Shown: positions 8,290 to 16,544 of the stretch, one piece after another
Position numbering within the stretch: position 1 is the first letter of the stretch
Layout: every line of letters begins with the position of its first letter
Origin: Paenibacillus tritici
GTDB lineage: Bacteria > Bacillota > Bacilli > Paenibacillales > Paenibacillaceae
Assembly: GCF_013204885.1 (NCBI RefSeq)
Contig: NZ_JABMKX010000008.1
Span: 310,001 to 374,000, forward strand
Direction: 5' to 3'
DNA length: 64,000 bases
Translations under genes and position numbers: made by a program
The notes under the pieces: model-generated
Seen by the model: only the letters and a program-made list of their open reading frames with translations
Told to the model about the DNA's origin: nothing
The model's database searches: none

Positions 8290-8363
8290 AGTCGATACCT
8301 CTTTTTATCTCGACTATATCACATTCACCATATTTTAACTATTTTAAATCTGATGCTGTACTA

Positions 8364-8930
8364 GTACTTATTCTCAATCTAAGCTTATCTCTTTAAAATG
8401 AATATACAAGATTGCTCAATTTATGTATATAGTTTCTATTACATCCTTTTATCTCTTAAAGAGACCTACTAAAGTTCATTTCGAAATCTATTGTTTAGGT
8501 GACTATGCTGCAATGTAAAAAAGAACCACTTCGGTGCTGAAATGCCTTTTAGTTCCTTAATAAGGTCTCATTTATAGTATCATTACTGTACAACTAGAAA
8601 TGCTTGTATCTCAGCAAATCGAGACTTTTATTCCCAATATTTAATACTTCGCCTCAACACTGCTCCTTATTTCTTCCAAGATCATTTCTAAAGAATGTTT
8701 CATCCTTCCATGTCCTCCATTAAAAAGACCATGCCTAAAAAATAATTAGGCACGGTGCTTCCGCTTGAAAAAGTTTATTATGATTTGTTAAAAAGCAGTA
8801 CCGTCACATCTCATTTCGTACCATCAATATTAGGCACTCCACATGACTTGAGTAGTGATTGCTAATTTAGATAAACTTTTACATGGATGCTAGTAATCCC
8901 AATCCATACATAGTGCCATTAGTGCAGTGG
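8364..8930. other. Intergenic, no gene seen
   Basis: 567 bp of AT-rich DNA without a credible ORF. The only structure I noted is TGCCTAA...TTAGGCA (8732-8752), a possible terminator-like hairpin. The left part was joined to the sequence now at 7138 before IS630 inserted. Confidence 0.4.
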
Positions 8931-9863
8931 TTAATTATCGACAATGGCAGCTATTTGTTTTTTGATATCCTTCTCGGTTTCGCCCTGTATAACATATAAT
9001 TTAATTATATTTTTACTGTTATACTCTTCTATATGTTGATTAGCAGACTTTGTTAATGAATTATTGGTAACGAGTATTGTCTTTAGTTGTGTCAAGTTTG
9101 CAGTCTCAAGTATCTTCCGCACGTCGACAATACTTATAGCTCTCTTATAGTATTTACATACAATGACATACTCAACACCGCCGACATTCAACTTAAAATC
9201 AATGCCTTGGTCACTTCCCCAAATATTATACTCGAAGTCATATCCGTTTAAAGCATTTTTAACAACTAATTCGAATGCAAAAGCATTCATGATACTACTT
9301 TGAATTTCTTCCTCTCTTTTTTCTATATCTTGCTCTATTTGATTTTCCCTGTCCTTTTTCGCCTTAAAAAAAGTGCTATTTAAACCTAAGGCAGCAATAA
9401 TAATTGATAGAATACTAATTATAGTCGAAAGAACTTTCATAACTAGGGAATTCGCTTCTTCTTTTTTAATAGGTTGTGGTTCCTTTATGGTTTTTCGAAG
9501 AGCATCTACCTTATCAAACAATTCTTTTCTTTGTTCAAGTGGTATAAATTTATTTTCAATAAATCTTCCAGATATCTGAATTAACAATTCGTTAGTCGTA
9601 AACGGATACGAAATATTATACTTTATTTCTTTCGCTTTAATAAGCGTATCAATTTCGGTTGCAGTAATGTTTTCCCTGTTATAAATTAGTTCTTGAATAT
9701 CTTGTATGATTGCCTCATTTATTGCATTAACTTTCTCTGCCCTCATCTCGGCAAGATAACCTGGAACATAGAAAGCACCAAAATAAATAGTTAAGGCAAT
9801 GCCCACTATACTGAAAATATTAGATAGATTTTTCTTTGACCACTCTAAAAATGTTTTAAGCAT
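8931..9863 (-). CDS. Membrane-anchored Mrr-like restriction endonuclease-fold protein
   Basis: A 310-residue protein with two membrane segments (about 15-34 and 142-164), a charged coiled-coil-like stretch (168-190) and a C-terminal domain resembling the Mrr_cat nuclease fold. That domain shows DQGIDF (Asp222) and EYVIVCKYYKRA, where Lys237 would be the catalytic lysine; Cys236 sits where Mrr relatives usually have Gln (QxK). It should cleave or bind DNA at the inner face of the membrane. Membrane-tethered Mrr-like nucleases occur in defence and mobile-element settings, but its target is unknown. It is separated by 261 bp from the small Zn-binding protein gene and may have its own promoter. 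Confidence 0.7.
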   Translation of the reverse strand: MLKTFLEWSKKNLSNIFSIVGIALTIYFGAFYVPGYLAEMRAEKVNAINEAIIQDIQELIYNRENITATEIDTLIKAKEIKYNISYPFTTNELLIQISGRFIENKFIPLEQRKELFDKVDALRKTIKEPQPIKKEEANSLVMKVLSTIISILSIIIAALGLNSTFFKAKKDRENQIEQDIEKREEEIQSSIMNAFAFELVVKNALNGYDFEYNIWGSDQGIDFKLNVGGVEYVIVCKYYKRAISIVDVRKILETANLTQLKTILVTNNSLTKSANQHIEEYNSKNIIKLYVIQGETEKDIKKQIAAIVDN

Positions 9864-10124
9864 ACCTACACAATCTCCCCTGAAAAATCTTCTGCCACGT
9901 ATCTTTCATTATATTGGAGTAATTTAATAAACAAAAGAAAAATCCCCCAGCGGTCAGGAGATTGCTATTACAATTAGAATTCGTCCTTTTCTAAAACATA
10001 TGTCCTCTGAATGCTATTCATGAATATTAAAACACTTCGTAATCAAAATTAAGTAATTTTATATAATTATGCGACACAGACCAACCTCATTTTTAAGGGG
10101 CGTTGCAAATACAGGGTTTCTTGA

Positions 10125-10427
10125 TTAGTCTTTATTAATTTTCTCTATGTAATCATCCCAATCCTCTTCTTCATCCATTTCAGTTTCAGAAATATGTTCG
10201 GAGCAATATTGCTCCCCACCAGAGTATTCTAAATCACTTTCATGATAGACTACTTCTTCAGAACAGATATCACATTGTCCATAATCTTCACTCACTTTAA
10301 GACAGTGTTTACAGATATAATTACCTGAAAGATCTTCTTCGTTGTAATAACAATCTGTTCCTTTTTCAACTATCGGTAAAACCTTTGCTTCGTCAAAATC
10401 ACGTTTACAACAAATACACTTTTCCAT
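10125..10427 (-). CDS. Small zinc-ribbon-like protein
   Basis: A 100-residue protein with Cys pairs CICC, CKHC and CDIC and a late YCSEH, suggesting two zinc-binding knuckles, then a very acidic tail (EMDEEEDWDDYIEK). The start used is ATG 10427 (MEKCICC), with GGAGG seven bases upstream; an upstream in-frame ATG is less likely because it contains this ribosome site. I do not recognise a named family. It lies 107 bp after the PD-(D/E)XK-like gene on the same strand and may be part of that operon. Confidence 0.65.
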   Translation of the reverse strand: MEKCICCKRDFDEAKVLPIVEKGTDCYYNEEDLSGNYICKHCLKVSEDYGQCDICSEEVVYHESDLEYSGGEQYCSEHISETEMDEEEDWDDYIEKINKD

Positions 10428-10534
10428 TTGAACGCCTCCAAAATACAAATTAAGTATCAGGTATATGAATACTTCTAGTACGTACTAGTCTATGGTAGTT
10501 GCATGTTTAAAGTTAGATGACTATAAAATGGACA

Positions 10535-11839
10535 TCACAGGTTTTCAACTAGATATGTCCCGGCCTCATTGAATCCTTTGAATGTATTTATACTGGCTAC
10601 TTCAAAACCTTCATCATCATATTCATATATAAAGGACAGAAAAGCTTCTCCATCCACATCCATTACAATGATGCCAATCCTCTGACCTTTTATCAACCAA
10701 CATTTTTCAGGATACTTCGGCAATTGATTTCTACTTGGAATAAATCTATCAACATCTGTCTTCATAACTCTTTTAATATTTCCAGGCAAAATTAAATTAT
10801 CTTCAAATTCAATTGTTAATGTCTTAGAGTGATATATATGAAACTCTGGCAAGAATGATAAAACTTCGCCATCTTCTATATAATGATATGCTGCATCATC
10901 GAAAAAATCTTTTGGCAATGGAAAATTAGCTTTGGGATTATGAAAAACTTCTAGTCCTTCCCCCCAAGATTCATCAATACGATTATCGAGATCGTACTTA
11001 AATTCTTTAGGTCTTAAAGCCTTTGGATCAAAGTCATAACATACCCCTTCTCGGTACATCTTTATAAAGCTACTAACACATCCGTAATAGTAACCCATTC
11101 TTTTAAATTTAGCCGTTGTTCCGCTGTTAGTAAATATAATTGCACTGATATTTTCAGTGTAAGGCTGTTGAAAAAATACGGATGGAATAACTTTGTTTCC
11201 CGATCTGTGCTCATTAATATCGCTCTTATTTACCGAATCTCGACCCTCTTCGTCAATATGAAGTTCATGCCTTATTCCATATAGATACTGTATTAATGCA
11301 TTGCTTGTAAAACTCAATGAATCTTCTTCATGAAATGCTTCTATAGCTAAAACAAGAGGAATATCTTTACAATGATTAAGTTCCCAATACTTTTTATTTA
11401 GCTTTGAAAAAAGCGGGCTTCCAAATTTTATGGGTAGCTCATTACGCAATTTTTCATATAACTCCTCTAAAGTTAAATCTCGATGAGCTTTCTTTCCGTC
11501 CATAATTTGTTTCCTATCTACAGTTGAATTTACTGTTGTAGCTTCAATAGCAACTTTATATCCGTCACGTTCTACTATAAAATCAGGCCGATCATAATCG
11601 CGATTAAGTTTATATCCAGCCTCCAAAAAGTAGGAGGACAAGTATAACTCAAAGACTCGGGCGTCAAAACCAGTAGTCTGAAATTGTTCTAAAAAGTTTC
11701 CATCAATATCATTGAAAAATTCAAATGCTTTATTCATCATTACTCTTGTTGGTTCATTCAATGCACCATCTTTTAATATTGAAAAGTTTCTATTCAGCTT
11801 ATCCATAGGAACAATAGGCTTAAATAAATCTATTGACAT
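10535..11839 (-). CDS. PD-(D/E)XK nuclease-like protein, unknown
   Basis: A 434-residue soluble protein not assigned to a named family. Residues 55-105 look like a PD-(D/E)XK nuclease core: Glu64 in RVFELYLSSYF, Asp86 in DRPDFIVERDG, and VAIEATT with Glu99, where the usual ExK lysine is replaced (Glu-Ala-Thr). The rest has no motif I can name. It lies 117 bp downstream of the protein kinase on the same strand, so the two are probably co-transcribed, and a kinase-nuclease pairing would fit a defence function. The missing lysine means activity is uncertain. Confidence 0.6.
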   Translation of the reverse strand: MSIDLFKPIVPMDKLNRNFSILKDGALNEPTRVMMNKAFEFFNDIDGNFLEQFQTTGFDARVFELYLSSYFLEAGYKLNRDYDRPDFIVERDGYKVAIEATTVNSTVDRKQIMDGKKAHRDLTLEELYEKLRNELPIKFGSPLFSKLNKKYWELNHCKDIPLVLAIEAFHEEDSLSFTSNALIQYLYGIRHELHIDEEGRDSVNKSDINEHRSGNKVIPSVFFQQPYTENISAIIFTNSGTTAKFKRMGYYYGCVSSFIKMYREGVCYDFDPKALRPKEFKYDLDNRIDESWGEGLEVFHNPKANFPLPKDFFDDAAYHYIEDGEVLSFLPEFHIYHSKTLTIEFEDNLILPGNIKRVMKTDVDRFIPSRNQLPKYPEKCWLIKGQRIGIIVMDVDGEAFLSFIYEYDDEGFEVASINTFKGFNEAGTYLVENL

Positions 11840-11956
11840 ACTATACTCTCTCTCCTACAAACAAATTTCCTCATACTCTTAATTTCCTAGCTGTTTCAAA
11901 CATGGTTAAACCATTAAAAATATTTACCAGCCTCAACATCATCCCCAACATTAGCA

Positions 11957-13084
11957 CTAAAAAGGCAAACCATCATCAATAATTACATTTATGCTTGCTA
12001 ACCTTGTATATAAATTGTCTAATACTATCTTTTGTTTATACGGTTCTAATCTCACTATTAGTTGATAAAAGTCTTTAACATGACTTACATTTATATCACG
12101 TTTACTATCAAATCCATATCCGCCTTTTATAAAACATCTAACTAATTGAGAGTTATCCTGTATATAGGTTTCAAGCGAACTGTTACGAATCAGAACACCC
12201 AATCTACTAAGTATAACGTCAATGTCATTAATTGGGTCGTACTTATCATTATAGTAAGATATATGGCTAACTAAAGCGTCTGCAAAATGTTTATATGACT
12301 CTTTCTCTATTCTCGAAAAGTTTATTTCGCTAATTATTCCCGCTGATATGAACTGAGAAATCTCGTTAAATGATTTGAATCTCTCAGTAGGATTGATTTT
12401 AATCATTTTATCTACGATGTAATTAAATTTAAAATCTGTTTCCTTTCCCAAATCTCTAAGAATGTTTTGAAATAGTTTACCCACAAAATATATTTCTGTT
12501 TGGTGACTATATATCCCCTCCAATTGAGTTTCATTAGGCAATTGGGAAACTGGCCAATTAAGGAAGATACTTCTCCCTCCTATTTCTTCAACCTCTAATT
12601 TTTTGCCAAATCCAAAATCAATGATTTTCACGTTTTCATCTTTGTCTATTAAAATATTAGATGGTCTAATATCCCTATGTAGAATTTTATTTTCTTCTAA
12701 ATACTCAAAGGCATATATAATCTCTTTAAAAATTGTTGCCCAGTCCTTACCTAACTTCGATTCGAATTTATCAATAGAAATCCCTTCTACATACTCCATC
12801 TGTAAGTAACCTGATTTGGCTTCTGGATACAGGTAGTAATTATATATCCTCACTATATTAGGATGAGATAATTTAAATAAAATCTTTATCTCATCAACAA
12901 AACGTCTAAATGTATCATCAGTATCATTAGAACCTTTTGGCGAATACTTTTTAAAGGCAAATAGCATGTCGGTCGTTTCATCTTTAAAGAGATGAGCATC
13001 TCCAGTACCTCCCGCACCCAAAGGTGAGAGATGTCTAAAGTTTTTCATACTATTAAATTTCACTATTTCGCCTGGCTGCAACAC
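11957..13084 (-). CDS. Ser/Thr protein kinase, Hanks type
   Basis: A 375-residue protein with a complete eukaryotic-type kinase domain in residues 15-265: Gly loop GAGGTG (23-28), Lys45 in FAFKKY, Glu65 in FVDEIKIL, catalytic loop HRDIRPSN (Asp128, Asn133) and DFGFGK (Asp146). All key residues are present, so it should be active. HRDIRP has Ile-Arg where HRDLKP is usual. Unlike PrkC-type housekeeping kinases there is no membrane segment and no PASTA repeat; the last 110 residues are of unknown fold. Its place in a mobile island with a nuclease-like gene suggests a defence or abortive-infection role (inference). It follows the 150-residue gene by 22 bases. Confidence 0.85.
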   Translation of the reverse strand: MLQPGEIVKFNSMKNFRHLSPLGAGGTGDAHLFKDETTDMLFAFKKYSPKGSNDTDDTFRRFVDEIKILFKLSHPNIVRIYNYYLYPEAKSGYLQMEYVEGISIDKFESKLGKDWATIFKEIIYAFEYLEENKILHRDIRPSNILIDKDENVKIIDFGFGKKLEVEEIGGRSIFLNWPVSQLPNETQLEGIYSHQTEIYFVGKLFQNILRDLGKETDFKFNYIVDKMIKINPTERFKSFNEISQFISAGIISEINFSRIEKESYKHFADALVSHISYYNDKYDPINDIDVILSRLGVLIRNSSLETYIQDNSQLVRCFIKGGYGFDSKRDINVSHVKDFYQLIVRLEPYKQKIVLDNLYTRLASINVIIDDGLPF

Positions 13085-13106
13085 AATTTATCCCATCCCT
13101 TTATTA

Positions 13107-13559
13107 TTAGTTTCTTTCTTTTGACCATTTCATCTGCGGAATAGCAGCATTTAACACAGAAGCTAACCACAATAATTCACTAACCTCTAAAACAACTTGA
13201 GCAAGAGGCATCTCTCCTTCATACTCCCGTAATCGTGCAACAGCCGTTTCTAAATAAGTTTGGCTAAGACTCTCAGGAACGCTCTTCGCCTGCATAAGCG
13301 TAAGAGCAATGATTTGATCAAGAATTCGGCTATATTCAGCCTCTGCTTCCTTAATCGTGAGTTGATACTCCTTCCAGCCGATATCAAGACCAGAAATCCG
13401 AAGAATAACACCTTCACATTTTGCTACCCATTGTTCGCCATGTTCATTCTCGTAGTATGAGAAGTAAGAGTCATTTTGCTTTCCCAGAGTCCAAACAGGG
13501 GGATTTACACCTTGAATGTTTATACGAAGTTCAGCCGACAACTCTATCAACTCCTTCAA
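13107..13559 (-). CDS. Hypothetical 144-150 aa protein, first gene of the kinase operon
   Basis: I do not recognise the family. It is a small helical protein with no signal or membrane segment. The open frame begins at a TTG at 13559, but the better start is a TTG six codons later (13541), nine bases after AAGGAG; that would give a protein starting at SAELRI. Its 5' end overlaps repeat site B, so recombination at that site could change its promoter or leader. It runs straight into the kinase gene 22 bases downstream. Confidence 0.6.
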   Translation of the reverse strand: MKELIELSAELRINIQGVNPPVWTLGKQNDSYFSYYENEHGEQWVAKCEGVILRISGLDIGWKEYQLTIKEAEAEYSRILDQIIALTLMQAKSVPESLSQTYLETAVARLREYEGEMPLAQVVLEVSELLWLASVLNAAIPQMKWSKERN

Positions 13560-13632
13560 GATATTGGAATGTTATATGGCAATATTCTCATACCATGAAT
13601 TAACTGTCAAAAGAATTGTCGACCGCTTCATA
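13555..13632. repeat. Repeat site B, imperfect palindrome next to recombinase remnant
   Basis: Related to site A at 5053-5128 in direct orientation. The outer blocks are conserved and the centre differs (GTTATATGGC here, AGCATATACC in A). The palindromic arms begin TTCAAGATAT on one strand and TTCATGGTAT on the other. It ends 12 bases from the stop codon of the truncated serine recombinase. Confidence 0.6.
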
Positions 13633-13644
13633 CAGAGAGCTTTA

Positions 13645-14748
13645 TTACATTTCAGCTACTACGTTCTTCTCATACAAAACCTCATCCGCATTCGTAAATT
13701 GCACCGTCACATACACATTCTTCGTCTCCCTCTGCACGACCACCTTCGACACAAATTTACTCACGATCTGATGCAATATTTGCGGATTCTGAACCTCTGC
13801 ATCCAGCAGACCAATTAATGTCTGAATATCATATTTCACAGACGCGATGTATTCCTCTGGAACATCGAACTCTCGTAGCCCTTCCGACACTGCCGCATGC
13901 TCTGCCTTCTTCTCCATCAACTCCGTCTTCATCTCATCCAGCATCTCCTGATGAAACGACTTTCCTTTCCCTGCGTTCATGTCACCTACAACCGCATCTA
14001 CACGTTTCTCCAAAAATGTGATCTCAGCCGCAAGGCTCGATACTTGAGCAATGACATGCTTATTCTTCTCGTTATGGTACATTCGGATCTCTTCCTCTAA
14101 TTGATTATCCATAGACAATCGCAGCAGCGTTGTTCTGATCTTATTAGTCACAACCTCTTCCACACGTTCCTTTTTCCAGCCCACATATGAGCAGAATTCC
14201 TTGCCTTTTCTTAGATAGCCGCCGCAAGTATAATATCGGTGTCCGCCGTTCTTACTGCGTGTGGATGCAGAGTTGCCAACCATTCGCGAGCCGCATTTGT
14301 CGCAGACCATGATGCCACGCAGCCAGAAGGGCGATGCGATCTTGTTGCCAAAGGGCTTATGAGTTTCACCTCCACCATTGTTGCGTCGCTTGGCAGCAGC
14401 CTGGCACTGTTCAAAAAGCTCCTTCGTAATCAACGCTGGGTGAGCGTTCTCGGTGATGATCCATTCGGAGCGGTCTCTCCACTTTTCACCCTTGGTTTGA
14501 TAGTCTTGCTTATTCCACACTTTGCTTCCGATATACGATTCATTAATAATGATTGCACGGATGGTACTGGCCGACCATGTTCCGCCTTTTTGCGTAGGCA
14601 CCTGCTGTTGATTCAATTCGGATGCGATTTTATGATAGCCTTTGTTTTCAAAAGCGTACTGATTAAATATCCACTGGATAATATCAATCTCTTCAGGTGG
14701 CCCTTTGTGTGGATTATTTGGGCACAAAAAAAGCAGGTACACCGTCAA
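13645..14748 (-). pseudogene. Truncated large serine recombinase (N-terminal catalytic domain missing)
   Basis: About 365 residues match the middle and end of a large serine recombinase: the recombinase domain (EIDIIQWIFNQYAFENKGYHK... NQQQVPTQKGGTWS), a zinc ribbon (CDKCGSRMVG ... YYTCGGYLRKGKEFCSYVG) and a coiled coil (about 220-290). The N-terminal resolvase domain with the catalytic serine is absent; the frame opens only 11 codons before the nominal TTG, and DNA further upstream holds unrelated small ORFs. It cannot catalyse recombination alone. It is probably the remains of an integrase that moved part of the island. Confidence 0.85.
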
Positions 14749-14879
14749 TCCGGCATACCTACTTTCGATTGGTCTTTCTTATTCGAACATTGTGAGCCTA
14801 AAAAGCTCCAACACTGACCATTCCATTAACCCTAACATTGTTATATTCATCTGAGTCCTTTGATACCAAGATATCGTTC

Positions 14880-14969
14880 TCACGCTACAACCTCAGGACG
14901 GGAGATATGAAAGAAACAATACTCCCTGTAAGGGTCTTCCTGATGTAATTCACTATACAGTTTCAACAT
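14880..14969 (-). CDS. Possible 29-aa ORF overlapping the previous frame
   Basis: ATG at 14969 with GGAG nine bases upstream opens 29 codons (MLKLYSELHQEDPYREYCFF...) to TGA at 14880. The composition looks protein-like, but it may instead be a frameshifted continuation of the upstream broken gene, with which it overlaps by 17 bases. No family recognised. A further 23-codon ORF with AAAGGA upstream follows near 14851. Confidence 0.35.
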   Translation of the reverse strand: MLKLYSELHQEDPYREYCFFHISRPEVVA

Positions 14970-15072
14970 TAAGAAAATGCTCCTGAACTTCATCCCATCG
15001 AATCTTAGGCACCTCTTGCTCATCAATAACAAGCATTATAGTATATCGGTAAATATCTTCTATACCACGTTC
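14953..15072 (-). pseudogene. In-frame continuation beyond the stop of the 15073 gene
   Basis: Directly after the TAA at 15073-15075 the same frame stays open for 39 codons to TAG at 14953. It encodes protein-like sequence (EDIYRYTIMLVIDEQEVPKI, then RWDEVQEHFLNVETV). There is no ribosome site and the first ATG is internal. The likely reading is a nonsense mutation that shortened the upstream gene; a separate 27-residue ORF is the alternative. Confidence 0.45.
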
Positions 15073-15648
15073 TTAACCTTTCTTTAACAACATCTCAATT
15101 ATCTTTCTTGTCTCCCCATCATCTGGCTCAGCTTCGTCCCATGAATGACCATATAAACGATCGGTACTTTTTATTAAAAAATCGAATTCCATCCAACGTT
15201 CTTCAATCACTAACTTGAAAATATAAGCCAATCTATTTACCATAAATTTATTCAAAGTTTTCATATCTTCTTCAGAAAGCTGATTGTTGGGTGTTGCATG
15301 CATATCTTCAATAGGACCGTTCCTGAAAGCGAAATGTGCAACCGCCTTTGAGATCATTGTCAAATTTTTCTCATCAAGTAATTGAAGTTTAATCTTTTCA
15401 TTCATTTCTTTTGCATCTTCTGAATTAGCCATTAGAAAATCATCAAGAATAGAACCTCTAATAGAGATCCCAAACTTCTTTCGTCTATAGGTGATTTGTG
15501 ATTCCTTTACTTCAAACAGCTGTGAAATCATTTTGTCTGTTTTTCCCTCATCTATAAACATTGTTTTTAGCTTTTCTGGTGTTAATTCATTAAGAGATAA
15601 CAATTCGCCAGAACCCTTTCTTACCTTAAGTTCTTCAAAAATCCCCAT
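15073..15648 (-). CDS. Hypothetical protein with HTH-like segment, possibly truncated
   Basis: A 191-residue protein of unknown family. Residues 38-62 (DKMISQLFEVKESQITYRRKKFGIS) look like a helix-turn-helix or sigma-like recognition element, so DNA or RNA binding is possible. The rest is helical and acidic. The start ATG 15648 has GGGGTGG upstream. The frame remains open for 39 more protein-like codons past the TAA, so the native protein may have been about 230 residues. It is the first gene inside the right end of the island. Confidence 0.6.
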   Translation of the reverse strand: MGIFEELKVRKGSGELLSLNELTPEKLKTMFIDEGKTDKMISQLFEVKESQITYRRKKFGISIRGSILDDFLMANSEDAKEMNEKIKLQLLDEKNLTMISKAVAHFAFRNGPIEDMHATPNNQLSEEDMKTLNKFMVNRLAYIFKLVIEERWMEFDFLIKSTDRLYGHSWDEAEPDDGETRKIIEMLLKKG

Positions 15649-15941
15649 GCAGAACCACCCCTAAATCTATTTTAATTCTTCAAACTGCCTTTTCTAAAAC
15701 GTGTTACTCATTAAAAACAGACATCCAAGAAGGTATTTGATTACTACGTTTTATTTTCCTGCAATTAAGAAAAAACTCCTCCATGAACTGGCTGTACCTT
15801 CTCGTATTCATGGCTGTTCACGTAGCACAGAATAAACCTTATGAGAGAGACTTATGCTATTCATGGGCAGCGCTGTTCGAAAACCCAGTGTTATCAAGGA
15901 TTTTCAACCACACTGTAACCCTGATTATCTCCTGAAAACAT
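15649..15941. other. Intergenic between the last island gene and ssrA terminator
   Basis: No gene supported. A plus-strand 50-codon open frame (15783-15935) lacks a ribosome site. An inverted repeat CCATGAA/TTCATGG spans 15781-15813. In integrated islands this is where the integrase arm-binding region would be, but no integrase gene is adjacent. Confidence 0.4.
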
Positions 15942-15967
15942 AAAAGACACCGATTAAGGTGTCTTTT
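15942..15967 (-). terminator. ssrA terminator
   Basis: AAAAGACACC-gatt-aa-GGTGTCTTTT hairpin, 15 bases past the tmRNA CCA end on the minus strand. A diverged counterpart is at 834-857. Confidence 0.85.
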
Positions 15968-15989
15968 ACTGATACTCCATATGGAGCCG
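15968..15989. repeat. Right 22-bp direct repeat (att-like, within ssrA 3' end)
   Basis: Identical to 860-881. It overlaps the last eight bases of ssrA (the acceptor end GGCTCCA) plus 14 downstream bases, so insertion here rebuilds the ssrA 3' end. Confidence 0.8.
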
Positions 15990-16343
15990 AGGGGAGTCGA
16001 ACCCCTGTCCGAAGATAACGGCACATAAGCTTCTACGAGTGTAGTTACAGTTTTGATGTCACCCTAGAAGCCCCCCGTAACCGGGTCCCCTTCGGGTCAG
16101 CCTGATTATCTTCTTCAGCTCACCGCAGGCGGAGATGAGACGGCGTATCCCACTACTTGTTAGCCCCTATCCCTGTCACATGGGCGATGCAGGGTAGAAG
16201 CACGCACACAGTTTCTTAGGCTGCGAAAGCGTAGTTGTTTTGTTGTTTGCCGTTTAATAGGCTTTAGCGTTGATGAAGCGGACGCGTCCCCACTACTCGC
16301 TACTCATGCTCGAACTATCCCCGTCGAATCCAAGAACGGCCCC
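15982..16343 (-). ncRNA. ssrA: tmRNA (transfer-messenger RNA)
   Basis: A 362-nt tmRNA that rescues stalled ribosomes with SmpB. The 5' end GGGGCCG pairs with the 3' CGGCTCC before CCA to form the acceptor stem; the T-arm CAGGGGTTCGACTCCCCT is intact. The tag frame GGC AAA CAA CAA AAC AAC ... GCA GCC TAA (about 16217-16252) encodes GKQQNNYAFAA, added after the tmRNA-borne Ala, with the usual ALAA-like protease-recognised end (AFAA). It is on the minus strand after smpB, as in many Firmicutes. Its last eight bases belong to the island repeat, yet the gene is intact. Confidence 0.95.
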
Positions 16344-16455
16344 TCATTAGAAAGGGCGCTTCGGATTAACGGATCAATCACAAGCATAAATGCTGATCCG
16401 GTTCACAGCGATCTTGATCAAGATGGCTGTTCAGAAGCAATAAGTTTACTTACAC

Positions 16456-16483
16456 AGTATAGCACATTTATCAACACTTTAAC
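16456..16483 (-). promoter_or_regulatory. Candidate ssrA promoter
   Basis: Extended -10 TGC-TATACT (TATACT at 16456-16461) with GTTAAA 16 bases upstream as a weak -35. It would leave a leader of about 105 nt containing the hairpin CGGATCA...TGATCCG before the mature 5' end. Confidence 0.45.
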
Positions 16484-16544
16484 ACGTGGGTTAGAGGAAT
16501 TGAAGGTCGAATCTGGAACAATTGGGCGGCTGGTGGTTAATAAC

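Larger units (their letters stand above)
7141..8361 (-). mobile_element. IS630-family insertion sequence, complete, TA target duplication
   Basis: A 1221-bp element with two overlapping transposase ORFs. The terminal inverted repeats are GTAGCTCATCAGTCTTTAAA at the left (7141) and, reading inward, GTACAGCATCAGATTTAAA at the right (8361). Both ends are flanked by TA (7139-7140 and 8362-8363), the TA target duplication expected for the IS630/Tc1-mariner group. It lies between the zincin-like pair and the downstream island genes. Both ends look intact. Confidence 0.85.

Noticed and set aside
14239..14817. 192-codon plus-strand ORF opposite the recombinase
   Set aside because: Antisense to clear recombinase sequence; Cys-rich random translation.
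15783..15935. 50-codon plus-strand ORF near the ssrA terminator
   Set aside because: Open but lacks a ribosome site and any recognisable feature; kept only as a note.
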